The position numbers and the translations under genes were made by a program. Below, in pieces: positions 1 to 15,300 of a DNA stretch of 64,000 bases. The notes beneath the pieces were generated by a model, which was given only the letters and a program-made list of their open reading frames with translations, was not told the origin of the DNA and ran no database searches. Position 1 is the stretch's first letter; each line of letters starts with the position of its first letter. This DNA comes from Saxidomus purpurata (lineage: Eukaryota > Mollusca > Bivalvia > Venerida > Veneridae), in the NCBI GenBank assembly GCA_022818135.1, contig JAFMSR010000007.1, forward strand, positions 10,182,409-10,246,408, given 5' to 3'.

Positions 1-296
1 CCATTTAGATATCAACTGGTACTGATTTTACAGACAAACATTATTGGTACAGGGCTATAGCTGTAAACACTACTTCAATATGTGAACACTTAATATCCTG
101 ATTGAATTATGTTTGACATGTTATTCATGAAACAGCTGTATTATGTATTCTCAGATGTATAGATAGTTTGGAAACCACTTGTCTTTAGCATACTTATTTG
201 CATGAAAATGACATCCAATTACAATTTGAATTAATATCCTAGCTGACAAATCAATCCTGCAGAATAACAAATCAATTCTAAAATACTGTATACTTC

Positions 297-3200
297 TTAG
301 AACTGTCTTGTCTGATCACAGATATGGTTGAAATTCCTGAAATAAAGAATAGTAAGTGTCTAGCAGTCATTCACAAACAGCTTTAAAATGGCAGTCACCT
401 ATCAGTATCTGCAGCTATGCATTTTTCTAGAGTGTTTCAGCAAGTCAGACACCCTGTCCTACTTTGCCTCCACCCCTAACATTATGTTTTTATTTTGTTT
501 TTATTTTGAGGCCCCACTCGGGTAACCCCTTTTATTGTGTAAATAGTATATGTTTCTTAAAATACCATGTCAGCAACGCCAGAGTGGTGAAAACAGAACA
601 TTCATAGACAATAAAGTTTCAAAGTTGCACACATATAAGCTGTATATCTAGATATATCTAGTATGTTCAAGGTGATAATAAGTAAAACAAATTCCTTTTT
701 ATTAAATTACTCTTCAGACTATAATGTTAAACATGTACAGTATATATCGTTCTTTATATCTTCCTACACTTATTGATGGGTTGTATATACACTATATACA
801 CCCTAACATTATGTTGCTCCTTTTAAGTTCAAACAGTCTCTGTGTTGGACAGTTTATAGTCTTGACTGGTACATGAAATTGTCATTTTGCCAGACTGCCA
901 ATATCTCAGCGTGATTCTCTTCATGTCATTACCAAGGAGTATTAATATGATAGTAGTGATTGTGTATAACTTTGCTCACAGAACGAACAAAACATGAAAG
1001 ATACACACAAACAAATGAATGATACATGCCCGATAACTGATGAATGAATCATTAATGAAGAGCAATTAAAAAAAATGAACGAAACCTGATTTCCAATTAA
1101 CAAAATGAAAAAGGACTATTCAACAAACTCAGACATTTTCATACACAACAAGATAAGCCAAATCTGTTTATACAGGTGTAAATAATTATGCAAAAATGTG
1201 AACCTTCTTATGTCATTTATTTTTCCTGTTGTTTCAAATGTCCTTTAAAAAATCCTTATAAATTGACGTTCGAGTTTCTAAAAAGAAGCAATTTACAAAT
1301 TACTGAAATTCCATGTCATTTGCCTCGGTAGAATAACACATTCAATTGTTCTTTATATCAATTGACAGAAGTAGTTAGATGGTGTTTGCACTTACCTAGC
1401 ATGATGGGGTTTATTTTTTTGTGTTCGGCATTTTGATCCCCAATAACAATCACCTCTGTTTAAAGCTTTTGCTAAAATGAATATATAAATTATAAAGGTT
1501 GCATTTTCAAAACAGTTACAGTTTACTTTATGATGTGACTTTACAGAAGAGGCAACATCTGTTACTTTTAAATTAATAAAATAATGCCCTTTCTATTGAC
1601 AGTCCAAGTTTAAATCACTATGAATAAAATTCATAGAGGATAATTGTTGGTTTCGGTGTAATATCATGTTATAATTTCACAAGTGGGCACCAAAAGTGAT
1701 ATTTTCACGAGTGGCATAGCCACGAGTGAAAATAACTACTTTTGGTGATCACGAGTGAAATTAACGTAATATTACATCGATACCAACAATTTTTCTGTTT
1801 ATTTTATGTTTAAAACTCTATTTTTGTTGAGTTTGTTTCAATAAAATGTCGAAAATCGCGGGAAACGTCATCAGAAAGCATAGTATTTATGATGTCATAT
1901 TAACGACGTCATCGACGTATGGTTTCCAACATTAATTATGCTCAGTTAATTTTTTACTTTAATCCGGGTAGAAGAGTTTGATAATTTCACTGAGTGAACA
2001 GTGAGTTTATCAGGATATAATCCACCATTATATTTCGATAAACCACCGAAAAACATAAAATACTTCTGCTTAAACCATTAAATATTAGCCCATCCAATTT
2101 TCTCCCCACACAGTGCATTACAGTAAACTCACATAAATAATGACTCCTGAAATAGCCAATTTCCGGATTATGAGGAACAAATTTTCTAGATTAGATTGTT
2201 GTCCTTTACTTGTTATGAAAATGCCAATATGGATATAACATACCCCGAATATATTGAACAAATGTAAATGTTCCCCAAGGAGTTTTTTTATATACAGAGT
2301 TTAGTGTATAAATGTATATCATGTTTTATTTCCAAATCCTTTTTTGTTTGTAAAACAAAAATGAAAAATCTTTAAATAAAGCAAGCATTTTAAGTGACAA
2401 TCAAAATATTATATAAAAAAGAACACAGATTTTTCATATATTTACCTGGCAAATCTTCTTTCTTTAATGTTTTTCTGTACTGGAAAGCTAACTCTTTAAA
2501 ACTGTTCAATCCACAAGCATAGCAAACTGGAGTTTCACTGTTCAGCCTATGAGTGCCCTGCGCTAAAATATTATTCATATATTCTACTTAGTGGTTAAAT
2601 CCCAACAAACAACAGTAACATAGCTCGCTGTATCACCTATAATGCTGAACTTACTTATTAAGCATAGAAATTCCTAAAACATTTAAAAATGCAATCCCTT
2701 AAAATAAAATAAAAATGAATTTGTTTGTTCTGGAATGATACTCATGGTGTCTCCATATCATTCTAAGGGACACAAATCATAACTTTTTCCCACTTTTATG
2801 ACCCTTTGCATAGCTAGAAGCAAATGATTCTACGTTTCTGGACAGTGTATACACAATCTGGACAGTGTATACACAATCTGCTGATACATTTTTGCAGCCT
2901 GGTCATGACCTACAATGTCCTTCGTTTCATCTGACAATTTTTCTTCCAGCTCTCTATAAACAGTTAATAGTAAAGGATCTATTGGTTCAAGTCAAAATTT
3001 ACCCCGACCCTGCTAAATGTCTAAAAATAGACTTCTCCATCATTATCATTAATTATCAAAGGTGTGTTCAACAAATATTTACCTGTTTAAAGAATTCTTT
3101 TTATTAGTAACAGTAGATCCTATGTTCAATGTTCAAACTATATCCTGTTTTGAGCAAGGATCATACTGAGCAAGTTTGGTTAAATTTCTGCCATTGGATC

Positions 3201-6200
3201 ATAAGAAAATGCTGTCTAAAGACTTTTCCTTTTTTTTAGCAATAGTGGCCCCTTTGTGCAGCAGACCGAAATGATTTTCTGATTTAGCAAAGGTGTAAAT
3301 GCAAGGAGTTTGGAGACTTTCCTACAATTTGTTCATGAGAAAAGGTCATTTAAAGATATTTCTATTTGTAATATCACTGTACCTTAAGTGCAGCAAACTG
3401 GATCCATTATATAATGTTTAAACAGTGTCAAAGCAAGGATGCTACAGAGCAACTTTGGTAATATTCCTACCACTGACCAATACAAGACTCTAACCACCAC
3501 CAACTTATACACATAAAGGGCCAGGGGCCATATTCCAGTAGCATCTTAAGTCAACTCTTAAGATTTTTCTTAAAATTACTAATTTCCTGCAGAAGATAAT
3601 TTAAAAAGGAGAATGTGCATTGCAGCATGTTGAACATTTATATACATGGAATACATTAGATGAAATACATACCTGTTACAGAAAACCTCCCAGCATCCAT
3701 TTCTTTACAACATTCTTGTAAAACGTCTTTCACTGATAAGCCCTTAGAATCTATATAATCCTGTAAAACACAAAACACCAAGTACTGATCAGTTTTTGCA
3801 AATTTTTGGAAATTGAAACTGTAATTACTTGTGTGAAAAGCACTTGCATGGCTAAATTTCTTGAACATGTCCATCCTTCAATTTGGACACTATCTCGTTT
3901 ATAGACGTACTTACTGAAAATTCACCGAGTAGGAAACAATGAAGACTGACTGGACAACTTGATAGCAAGATCTAGTTGACAAGTGGTCTTCAATCAAATT
4001 AACAACTGTTATACAATTTCTCAGTGGAAGTGATATATAACAGAAGGTTGCCACATTGTGCACATTTTTATCATTTTGCGATATATCTTCTTGAAAAATG
4101 TTTTATTTATCATTTCTATGTACATTAGCACATTTTTAACATTTTGATCTTGCTCAATTTACCAGCTAACTACTGCAATACATAGTTGAAACTTTGTGTT
4201 TATATGCACCCATTCACTGGCTGCTCACAACAGGTATGACTGCACACAAAAATACCTGAACATTACAATACTTACTTTAAATATTTCAGACTCAAACTGA
4301 TTATCAAGAATAAGCCCTGCCAATGCCTTTCTACCAAAGTTCATCTCTGAAAAACATTATCAACATGGTCTCAACAAGTATTATGTGCTTCCTGCTGTTA
4401 AATTGTATACAAATCAGAATCATTTTGTGAAGTGATGGCATAATAATTCTGTTATAACTGAAAAAGCCGCAACCATTTAAAACATGTTTCACATTAAAAG
4501 GCCTTTCATGTTCTACTGAACAATCCTGTAGCTTACATGAACAACAAAACAAACAATAAGTTAGACATAAAATCCATTCCACTGGGTCCAAGGTCCAGGT
4601 CATATTTAGAGGGGACATAATATTCATTCCACTGGGTCCAAGGTCTAGGTCATAATTATAGGGTCATAATATTCATTCCACTGGGTCCAAGGTAAAGGTC
4701 ATATTAAGAGGGGTCATAATATTCATTCCACTGGGTTTAAGGTCAAGGTCATATTTAGAGGGGACATAATATTCATTCCACTGGGTCCAAGGTCCAGGTC
4801 ATATTTAGAGGGGACATAATATTCATTCCACTGGGTCCAAGGTCTAGGTCATAATTATAGGGTCATAATATTCATTCCACTGGGTCCAAGGTCAAGGTCA
4901 TATTTAGAGGGGTCAATATTTTCATTCCACTGAGTCCAAGGTCATATTAAGAGAGGGCATAATTTTTATTCCACTGGGTCTAAGGTCAAGGTCATATTAC
5001 GAGGGGTCAATATATTCATTCCACTGAGTCCAAGGTCATATCAAGAGGGGGCATAATATTCATTCCACTGGGTCCAAGGTCATATTAAGAGGGGGCATAA
5101 TATTTATTCCACTGGGTCCAAGGTCATATCAGGAAGGGGCATAATATTCATTCCACTGGGTCCAAGGTCAAGGTCATATTTAGAGGGGTCAATATATTCA
5201 TTCCACTGAGTCCAAGGTCATATTAAGAGGGGGCATAATATTCATTCCACTGGGTCCAAGGTCAAGGTCATATTAAGAGGGGTCAATATATTCATTCCAC
5301 TGAGTCCCAGGTCATGTTAAGAGGGGGCATAATATTCATTCCACTGGGTCCAAGGTCAAGGTCATATTAAGAGGGGTCAATATATTCATTCCACTGAGTC
5401 CAAGGTCATATTAAGAGGGGGCATAATATTCATTCCACTGGGTCTAAGGTCAAGGTCATATTAAGAGGGGTCATAATATTCATTCCACTGAGTCCAAGGT
5501 CATATTAAGAGGGGGCATAATATTCATTCCACTTGGTCCAAGGTCAAGATCATATTAAGAGGAGGCATAATATTCATTCCACTGGGTCCAAGGTCAAGGT
5601 CATATTTAGAGGGGTCAATATATTCATTCCACTGAGTCCAAGGTCATATTAAGAGGGGGCATAATATTCATTCCACTTGGTCTAAGGTCAATGTCATATT
5701 AAGAGGGGGCATAATATTCATTCCACTGGGTCCAAGGTCAATGTCATATTAAGAGGGGGCATAATATTCATTCCACTTGGTCTAAGGTCAATGTCATATT
5801 AAGAGGGGGCATAATATTCATTCCACTTGGTCTAAGGTCAATGTCATATTAAGAGGGGGCATAATATTCATTCCACTGGGTCCAAGGTCAAGGTCATATT
5901 CAGAGGGGGCATAATATTCTTTCCACTGGGTCCAAGGTCAAGGTCATATTAAGAGGGGGCATAATATTCATTCCACTGGGTCCAAGGTCAAGGTCATACT
6001 TAGAGGGAGCATAAATCCATTCCAGAAAGGGTCAAGGTCATATTTAGAGGGGGCATTATATTAATTCCACTGGACTGAAGGAAAATGTCGTATTTTGAGG
6101 GAACATTATATCCATTCCAGAAAGGTCCATGGTCAAGGTCATATTTAGAGGGGCATCATATTCATTAAACTGGTTCCAAGGTCAATGGTTAAACTTTAAG

Positions 6201-9200
6201 GGTTGGTACCAGACTACATCAACTATGTTTTTGACTTAGCTATATTGAGGAGATATTTATCACCTAGTTCATAATAAGTTCTATTTCTTCCTATATTCAT
6301 ATAACAATCCTTCATATCACAAAACACAACTGGACATTAAAGTAAAATGTGAATGAAGTGAACAGAACCTCTGTGGCTAATATCTGACATTACTCTGGGC
6401 CAAAGACGCCAGGAAAAATATGTCAGAAGTTGTTTCGCCAGATCACATTTTCACACCATTTTCAACACAAAAGTAATATGCAGTAAATATTAAGACATAC
6501 ATCAGGTTTTCAAAAACACAAAATAAAATGTAAAAGGAATATCTCTCATAACTTATACCTTTAAATTTGTTTAAGCATCCAAGGCAGTCTGCCTTTCTAC
6601 AACCCCAGTAAGCATGGCAATATGCCCTGTAACATATACCACCTGAAAATATAGCAATCAATCCTATATATTTCAAATTTTCTTATTTAGAATACATAAA
6701 ACAAGATAAATGCAATCTATTCACACAACCTTATCTCAACCGGTCAAACAGTTTCTGAAACAAAGATGGACAACATAGAATATAAGGTACAAGATTTAAT
6801 CAGATTAAATTGATATTTAAGTTAAGAACCACATCTTTTGTTTAGTTTAAATTTTTTAAAGTTTCCTAGAGTTCTGACCAGTACTGATGCCAAAAGAACA
6901 GACTGGAGGTCCCAGTCAAATGTCACTGCCGGGATTCAAACCCACAATCTCAAGGATAGGCTTCCACAAGTCATAAGCTACAGAAATTCAAATTACAAGT
7001 AAGGCAAATGAAAGAAGACTCTTCTCCCTTATAAATTGCTCTGATCTAGATAACTCACGAACACTGAGACCTGAAGTATTCCACTAATTCTCTTGGCAAC
7101 TTTGAGTCATCATGTATACAGAAATATGATTAACATCCAGAATTAACGTTTTAAACCACAACTCATCAATTTTTAATTCATGTCAGCCTTCCAATAGAGA
7201 GAACATACAGACTAAGCCCAGTTGAATTGTTACCAAAGATGGTCATCCTGATACTGAAATGTGACTTACATGATGCTGGTGGTCTATTAGCACCAGGTGG
7301 AGCGAAAGCGTGTCTGAAGTCCGGAAATGCTTGTAAACAGCACTGGCACATCACATGGTTCTGGTAAGGTGTACACACATGATTTGGTGGTGTTGGCATA
7401 ACTTTAGGATCATCTTTAAAAGGTTTGACTGTGGAAAAATACAATATAATAAAGCACTTTAATATCAAATATTTTCAGACAGGATCATAAATAAAAAGCA
7501 GTCAGGTGCTAAGGTGCTCATTTGCAATCAAGAAGACCTAGGTTCAATCCTTTGTCAGGCCAGGTGCATCCATGTCCAGACAACTAATGTATAACTAGCC
7601 TCAGTCGGCTTACCTGTAAATGAGTTTAAGTATTAATTGCCATTCATTCCAGTAGTTTCTCGAACATTTCTGTTCAGTTTACAGTTGACTGTTCAGGACA
7701 TACAAATACAGTTAAACTCAGTCATAATGAACTCGCTGAGGCTATGAAAACTTGTTCACTTTATACGAGGTGTGCTGTACCGACATAGCAAACAAAGAGT
7801 TCAATATATTGTTGGAGGTCCATTTTTCGTCCATGATCTTCGATTTGTTTCCATTTTGTTTTGACTCTGGTCTCTTGAGATTTTGATGATGTGTGCGTAA
7901 ATCGCGAAAATTATTTTACTATAGTACTAAATTTCAAGCCAGAGTAGTTTCCAATCGATATGAGATTTAAACAGATAATAATCTAATACTTAATTCACTT
8001 TTCACAGAAATACACTTATTTCACTATTTCACAATAGAGATCTCATTAAATTAATTTTTAAATACCGGTATCCTTGGAAACAAAATATATTGATTATTCA
8101 ACTGTGTTTTTCCTTCGTCTGCTTTGTTAACATTTTGATGAATAAAGTTACGCGCCCATATCAAAATATTGTAAGACCAAACCAAACAAGAGGGCCATGA
8201 TGGCCCTTTATAGCTCACCCGAGTACAACTGCTTTTAACAAAGTTGCTAGAAATCATCAAAACAACCTTTCTGACAAATTTCTAGGATATTTTGGCTGCT
8301 AATTTAACCTCTATAGTGTTAACAAGGTTTTTCCATATTTGGGCTCTGTGACCTAGTTTTTGACCCAAGATGACCCATATTCGAACTTGAGCTAGAAATC
8401 ATAGAAACAACCTTTCTGACAAATTTCCAGGATATTTGGGCTGAAAAGGTTACCTCTAGAGTATTAACAAGGCTTTTCCATGTTTGGGCTCTGTGACCTA
8501 GTTTTTGACCCCAGATGACCCATATTGAAACTTGAGCTAGAAATCATCTTAACAACCTTTCTGACAAATTTCCAGGATATTTGGGCTGAAAATGTAACCT
8601 CTAGAGTGTTAACAAGGTTTTTCCATATTTGGGCTCTGTGACCTAGTTTTTGACCCCAGATGACCCATATTAGAACTTGAGCTAGAAATCATCTTAACAA
8701 CCTTTCTGACAAATTTCCAGGATATTTGGGCTGAAAATGTTACCTCTAGAGTGTTAACAAGGTTTTTCCATATTTGGGCTCTGTGACCTAGTTTTTGACC
8801 CCAGATGACCCATATTCGAACTTGAGCTAGAAATCATAGAAACAACCTTTCCGACATATTTCCAGGATATTTGGGCTGAAAATGTTACCTCTAGAGTGTT
8901 AACAAGGTTTTTCCATATTTGGGCTCTGTGACCTAGTTTTTGACCCCAGATGACCCATATTCGAACTTGAGCTAGAAATCATAGAAACAACCTTTCCGAC
9001 AAATTTCCAGGATATTTGGGCTGAAAATGTTACCTCTAGAGTGTTAACAAGGTTTTTCCATATTTGGGCTCTGTGACCTAGTTTTTGACCCTAGATGACC
9101 CATATTCGAACTTGAGCTAGAAATCATAGAAACAACCTTTCTGACAAATTTCAAGGATATCTGGGCTGAAAATGTAACATCTAGAGTGTTAACAAGGTTT

Positions 9201-12200
9201 TTCCATATTTGGGCTCTGTGACCTAGTTTTTGACCCAAGATGACCCATATTCGAACTTGGGCTAGAAATCATCGAAACAACCTTTCTGACATATTTCCAG
9301 GATATTTGGGCTAAAAATGTTACCGCTAGAGTGTTAACAAGGTTTTTCCATATTCAGGCTGTGTGACCTAGTTTTTGACCCCAGATGACCCATATTCGAA
9401 CTTGAGCTAGAAATCATCTTAACAACCTTTCTGACAAATTTCCAGGATATTTGGGCTGAAAATGTTACCTCTAGAGTATTAACAAGGTTTTTCCATATTT
9501 GGGCTGTGTGACCTAGTTTTTGACCCCAGGTGACCCATATTAAAACTTGAGCTAGAAATCAACCAAACAACCTTTCTGACAAATTTCCAGGATATTTGGA
9601 CTGAAACAGTAGCCTCTAGAGCCTTAACAAGATTTTTCTTTTTTTGGGTCATGTGACCTAGTTTTTCATCCAAGATGACCCATATTTGAACTCGTACGAG
9701 GGACAAACATCCTGACCAAGTTTCGTGACAATTGAGGCAAAAATGTGACCACTTGAGTGTTAACAAACTAATTGTGGACAGACGACGGACATTCATCGAT
9801 CCTAATAGCTCACCCTGAGCCAGCTCAGGTGAGCTAAAAATCTTGAGTCAAAGTCCTTTGAGCCCTTAGCATAAAAATATCAAAATTAATAAAGTTTGTG
9901 TCATTATATAGACTAAGCCCCAACAGATGAGGCGACTCTACAGGCAGTACTCTGCAGATGCTTTAAATGTTATAAACCAAATATTTTTATTGCAAGATAT
10001 GAATGAACAAAACAGACGCAAGTCAGTCAGGTTACTTTCTAAACATCCCTCAAAGATGAAGAAAAATTTACCTTCATTGTCTGATGTTGATTGTTTGGCA
10101 CCTGCTGGTTCCCCACTTCCAGAAGTCTCACCAGAAGTTGACGGTTCATCTCCTGTGACCGGTTCCTTGCTTTTATCTTCATCTTTATTTATGCAACCAG
10201 CTGTTGCATTAGTGTTGTCCTGGTTCCCATTACCAGTGATTAGGTTTTTGACAGTATGAAGTGCTGGAAATGTAATGAATTTCAAAGACTTAAAAAATTG
10301 CCATAAAATGTTCTGTTTTGTTTTGAAAGACTGATAATTCACTAAAATTCAATGCTCTTTTTATTTTGTACATCAACATTCAGTGAAAACTGAAAACATT
10401 CAAAAGAAGTGCCAGTTATTGAATATTGAGTAAAACTTTGCGGTACATTATCTATCATAAGAATTAAGTTCATGACAAAGAACAAAATAGGATACACTGC
10501 TGCTTTACTGACCTTAAATTGTGGGTTAAACATGGTATCAAATGCTACACAGCAGTCAAAACATTCCAAGCACCTGTGGTATCAATTTAAAACCATGGGA
10601 CAATTGATAAATGTTTTACCAGGCAAAGGTAGAGCTATGAGTAATTCTTATCGTCTTCAGAAGTTTTGAGGCACTTTTAAAAGTATTTCTTCTTGGGATA
10701 GCACAGGCTTACTTGACCAGTAAGCATTTAGCAAAATTAATGTCATTTACATTCTTATGTGAAGTTCAAGGTAGATAAAGTTAACAATTGTACAGTTATA
10801 CCAGTTTTAATTCCTCCGAGCATACCACTTCCATCAGCTGGCTCTTTATATTCTGGACATTGTCGACATACTGTTTTAAATGCTCTGTAGGTAAAGAAAA
10901 AAATGATCTGTTTTTATCTCTCCTATTCCAACTTCCATTAGTTAACAAAACAGGTTTTTGATATCATCCAAATACTAGGGATGTCATTGATTAAAATTTT
11001 TGTATCGATATATCAATTTAGAAATATCGACGATACAGCGATATATCGATACACGGGCGTAAAAAATTCACTTACTATATATTCTACCAAATATATACAT
11101 ACCAAACTATATCTGTACTAAACATATGGTTCTGGTCTATAATATATATCAACCCTTGCAGTGATGAAATATTTTTGCCTATAAGACCACATTTCATTAA
11201 ATCACCATTCGTGAGAAAAACACTGAACTCTGGGTAGAGTGATTGTTCATATTCCGGTTCAGTTTTGATGAAATTTTCGAACGTGAAACTGTAGATCATG
11301 GCACAGTAAACCATTATTCGATATACAATTTTTTCAAAACAGCAATCGATATCGAATTGAAAGTGTTTGATCGTTGATATATCGATATTGTTTGAATCGA
11401 TTACATCCCTACCAAATACTGAGCTGAATTCAGCAGACTTGAAAAATTTACAACATCTCTTAATTTGGACAGTGCAGATCATGATCAGTAAGGTTCACAG
11501 AAGTGCAGACTATTCATGATCTACACTGGTCATAAAAGTAGAATCATCTGCCGCAATATAGTTGAAAGAAGCCTACTTTGTCAACAACAAGGCATTCCTG
11601 AATTGAATACTCATTCCACCTACTATGTAGTAAGAATGTATGGTTAATAAAACTTAACAGATTGTGCAGAGCTGAAATAGATATTACCATCAAAAATGCA
11701 TGCTAAAGTTAACTATGCATAAAGGAATACTTGGAAGCAAATGCTATTTTCAATATTTAAATGATCAAATACTGTACTATCAAACCACAAAAAACTATAC
11801 CTGGTTACTCCAAATAGCGGTGTACCAAATCCAAACAGTGCAGGGGCATGAACTGGGGCAGGGGCTGGGGGTAGTCTAGGAGTATCATAATCATCATTAT
11901 TATTATCATCATCATCATCTGAATCATCATAATCACTGCTGTCATTCTTTACTTGGTCCTTTGGATATAGCTGTAAAGTTATTGTTGTAATAGAAACTTT
12001 TTATTTCACCATATTTTGTAACAATGCTAGGAACTTTTTTTTCCAGCTTGATATACATGAGCCAAATTGACATGGCCTATCCCCCTGCTGAAGCAAGTGC
12101 TCATGTGTGAATGGTGGCCATATCCATGTTTATGATAAGGCTTTAAAAAATTCAATGAAAAATTATTGAACCAGAACATGCTGGTAAAATGTACATCTCC

Positions 12201-12277
12201 TCTTGTCACTGATACTTTCCATGGAGATTTATTGAATTATAGCCAGTGACTGCTTAGTAATTCATGTCATTTTGCAT

Positions 12278-12342
<65 letters not shown>

Positions 12343-15300
12343 ATTCTTTATTTAAAGAAGGTAACACATACAGAAATATGAACGAATATTCATGTGACTT
12401 AGTTTAAACATGGCCTTCTGAAAAAAGAAAACATGAAAAGGACATAAACAAAACTTAAATTTCAACTATACACAACTCAGTTATACATAATACAGTATGA
12501 CAATCACTCAATAATTCATAGCAAACATTTCAAGACATTTGAACTCCATATACAGTCAAACCTATGTTAAAGACCGCTATTAGTAAAACAAATCGGGAGG
12601 GAAAGAGAAGAAGTCATTTAAGAACTCATTTTAATGAAGTAAAGGTGTTAATGATGACCATAATCATACATGTTAATCAATTTCCAGAGAGTGGCATTTG
12701 CTCACAAGTTTGACTGTAAATAAAGAACATTCATACATCATTTTTCACACGATACACATACGTGCTTTAGCAGTGTTATATTTCATCAATGAATGTTTTT
12801 TCAATGATATTTTAAATGAATTCAATGACTGACTGAAACGAATATCTATTGGTATATTGTTCCAAGTGTGAGCAGAGATATTAGTAAAAGAATGTTTCAT
12901 GTACATAGTGCATTGTTTTGGTATCACAATATTAGTGTTGCTTACTGATCGAAGACTATATGTTTTATTGCTGGAAAAGTTAAGTAACTCAAGTATGTAT
13001 TCTGGAGCAAGATTGTGTCGAGCTTTGTAAACAAGTACAGCCGTATGATATAAGCATCTATCAGCAAAAAGTCAGCCATTTTAATTCATTAAGCAAAGGT
13101 GTGCTACAGGTACGCGATGGTTTCGTTTAATCAGTCTTGCGACTCTTGCTTGTAACTTGGACATAGTATTTAAACACCGTATTCCGGTTCCCCATATAGT
13201 ACAACAATAGTCCATAGATGATAAAATGTACGCATTGTAGAACATAATTTTCATGTCATCAGTTAAGTAATTAGATATTCGTTTCATAAGGGCAATTTTA
13301 GAATTGATTTTGGAGGATTTCTTGGAAAGCTGTACATTCCAAGATAAAGTATTATCTACATAAATACCCAGCATCTTATGAACACCAACATTTTGCAAAA
13401 GTGTATTATTAATTGTCAACTTTAAATGTAAATCCTTATTAGTTCTGTGCTTACGGCCGGTCGTTAAAATCATACATTTTGTTTTTGTAGGATGTATTGA
13501 CATGTTGTTTAAATGACACCACTTTATTATGTCATTCAAATTTCTTTGAAGTTTACATTGTACAATTTGAATATCGCGATCTGATTCATGAAGAGTAGAG
13601 TCGTCAGCATATAAATCAATATTGCTTGATGATGTTTCAAAAAGCAATGTCATTTATGTATAATAAAAATAATAACGGCCCAAGTATAGAGCCCTGGGGA
13701 ACCCCAGAAGTAACTTGCAGTGCATTTGAAGTTATATTACCAGATTTAATAATCTGACTCCTGTTAGACAGATAAGATGCAAATTATTTAATGGTGTTGG
13801 CAGAAAAGTGGTATAACTTGAGTTTGTGTAAAAGAATGTTATGATCTACCAAGTCGAATGCCTTTCGTAAATCCAGAAAAACTGCCCCTATATATTTCCC
13901 AGAGTCAATGTCGGGAAATATATCAATTATGTTCTTTTTGTTAAATATTTTTATAATTCTACCTTATCCAGTGATTTAATGTAATACAATTTGGTTTCAT
14001 TTTCTTTATTTTGATTAGATTAAATGTATTTTGGTCACTTTAATAGAATTCAATAAAATTTCACATACTGGTCTAAATATAACTATTCTACAGTGTAGAC
14101 AATAACTCACTCACCATATCATGTGTTATCTTGTTCTTCTTATTAAGGTCTTCAAGATCTTCTGCAGGTCTTCTCTTACCTTTTCAATAGATAATTGGCA
14201 AAAGTCAATTTTGATTTTTGTAGTGTGTTAATCAGAAAATATTTAATTTCAAAGTCCTTTTTATCTCAATTCCACATGATGGTACCATGGCTTCAAAATT
14301 GGATAAAATTTCAAGTTTTAACCTTAAAAATACATTTTGAGACAACTAAATGCTGGAAATATTTAAATAAAAAACTTCAGTAACTAACTAAATTTCTGAA
14401 ATATAACCAACCAAGAACAACCAATCAAGAAATGATTATTATTCTTAAGAAACCAGGTGTGATACTTACCTGGATGTTCTTTAAGGTAAGCTTCTATAAG
14501 GTTGTTAACTATGTGATTCTTGTTGATCCTTTCTACTTTCTTCCTGCACTGAAAGAGTAAACACTCTGATACAACATAACCAGGTACTTAACAACTAGGG
14601 ATGGGCAATATATTGCAATATACCGGTTTTCACAATATTTTTACAGGCAATCAGGGTTCCCGCTGTCGGTCGCCAATGGCGCCAAATGCGACAAAAAATT
14701 AATTCTGGTGCTAAAATCTTTCAGTTGGCGAATTTTAGTGAACTCTATGACCTGTGCCTCAACCATTGAAAGTCTCACATTGACTCCTGAAAATGTTATT
14801 TTTACCCTTGAAAATTTACAAAAATGTTTGAATTAAATTTTGTATCAGTTAGATCTACACACATTTTTTGCTATCATGCTATCAAATCTTAACTAGAAGT
14901 GGTATGACTCGATCTTCTCTCCTCCAGAGTGTTCTGTAGGCTTTGAAGACTAGTGGCTCCAACTTTGGAGCCATTGGCGCAAACTTTTTCTGATTGGCGA
15001 ATTTGTTGGCGCAAACTAAAATTGACCCAGAGGAAACCCTGGGCAATGATATACAAAGTATTGCAATATCATTTCAAATATTGCAATATTTAAAACAGGG
15101 TACAGTTCATTTAAAAAATCATCAAATATCACTAAATTGGCTGATAAGTCCTGTTCTATTCATATTAAATTATATTTTGTAACATTTAAGTTCTGTATTC
15201 TGTAGCTTGAAATGCTGTGATGAGGCTTGTTACTGGAAGTACTATAACATATGTTTAGATACGATCCATTCTGTCAATAAAGCAAAGAGTACACTATTCA

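Larger units (their letters stand above)
297..11970 (-). other. CHFR: CHFR exons 10-19: acidic run, cysteine-rich region and PBZ zinc finger
   Basis: Exon 10 (11801-11970) has an Asp/Asn run made of GAT/AAT codons followed by a Pro/Ala stretch. Exon 11 carries VCRQCPEY, the start of the Cys-rich region. Exon 12 is Ser/Thr/Gly-rich and little conserved. Exons 13-14 give HVMCQCCLQAFPD and CYRAYCHAYWGCRKADCLGC, counterparts of the human ALCTCCFQPMPD and FCHLYWGC segments. Exons 15-17 continue with NFGRKALAGLILDNQFESEI, DYIDSKGLSVKDVL and PVCYACGLNSFKELAFQYRK. Exons 18 (1396-1453) and 19 (297-336) form the PBZ finger: CYWGSKC, then HHARNFNHIC, stop. These two exons are too short to show as open frames and were found by matching motif and splice phase. 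Confidence 0.92.

Noticed and set aside
2866..2957. Short protein-like minus-strand frame (DIVGHDQAAKMY)
   Set aside because: Too short, falls between CHFR exons 17 and 16 without matching the conserved protein there, and no family could be named.
4571..6190. CRISPR-like array
   Set aside because: Units are contiguous and diverge gradually without unique spacers, in a eukaryotic intron.
6865..7690. tRNA genes
   Set aside because: A and B boxes are present but acceptor and anticodon stems do not pair and non-tRNA bodies follow; these are SINEs. The same applies to 31413, 39296, 44800-45105, 46250-46425 and 62707.
9044..9796. Minus-strand ORFs over the ~145-bp array
   Set aside because: They repeat with the DNA unit and break at unit variants; no protein features.
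12050..12200. Possible relation to 29780-29830 (TGGCC...CCTGCTGAGGC phrases)
   Set aside because: The match is too short and scattered to call a repeat by eye.
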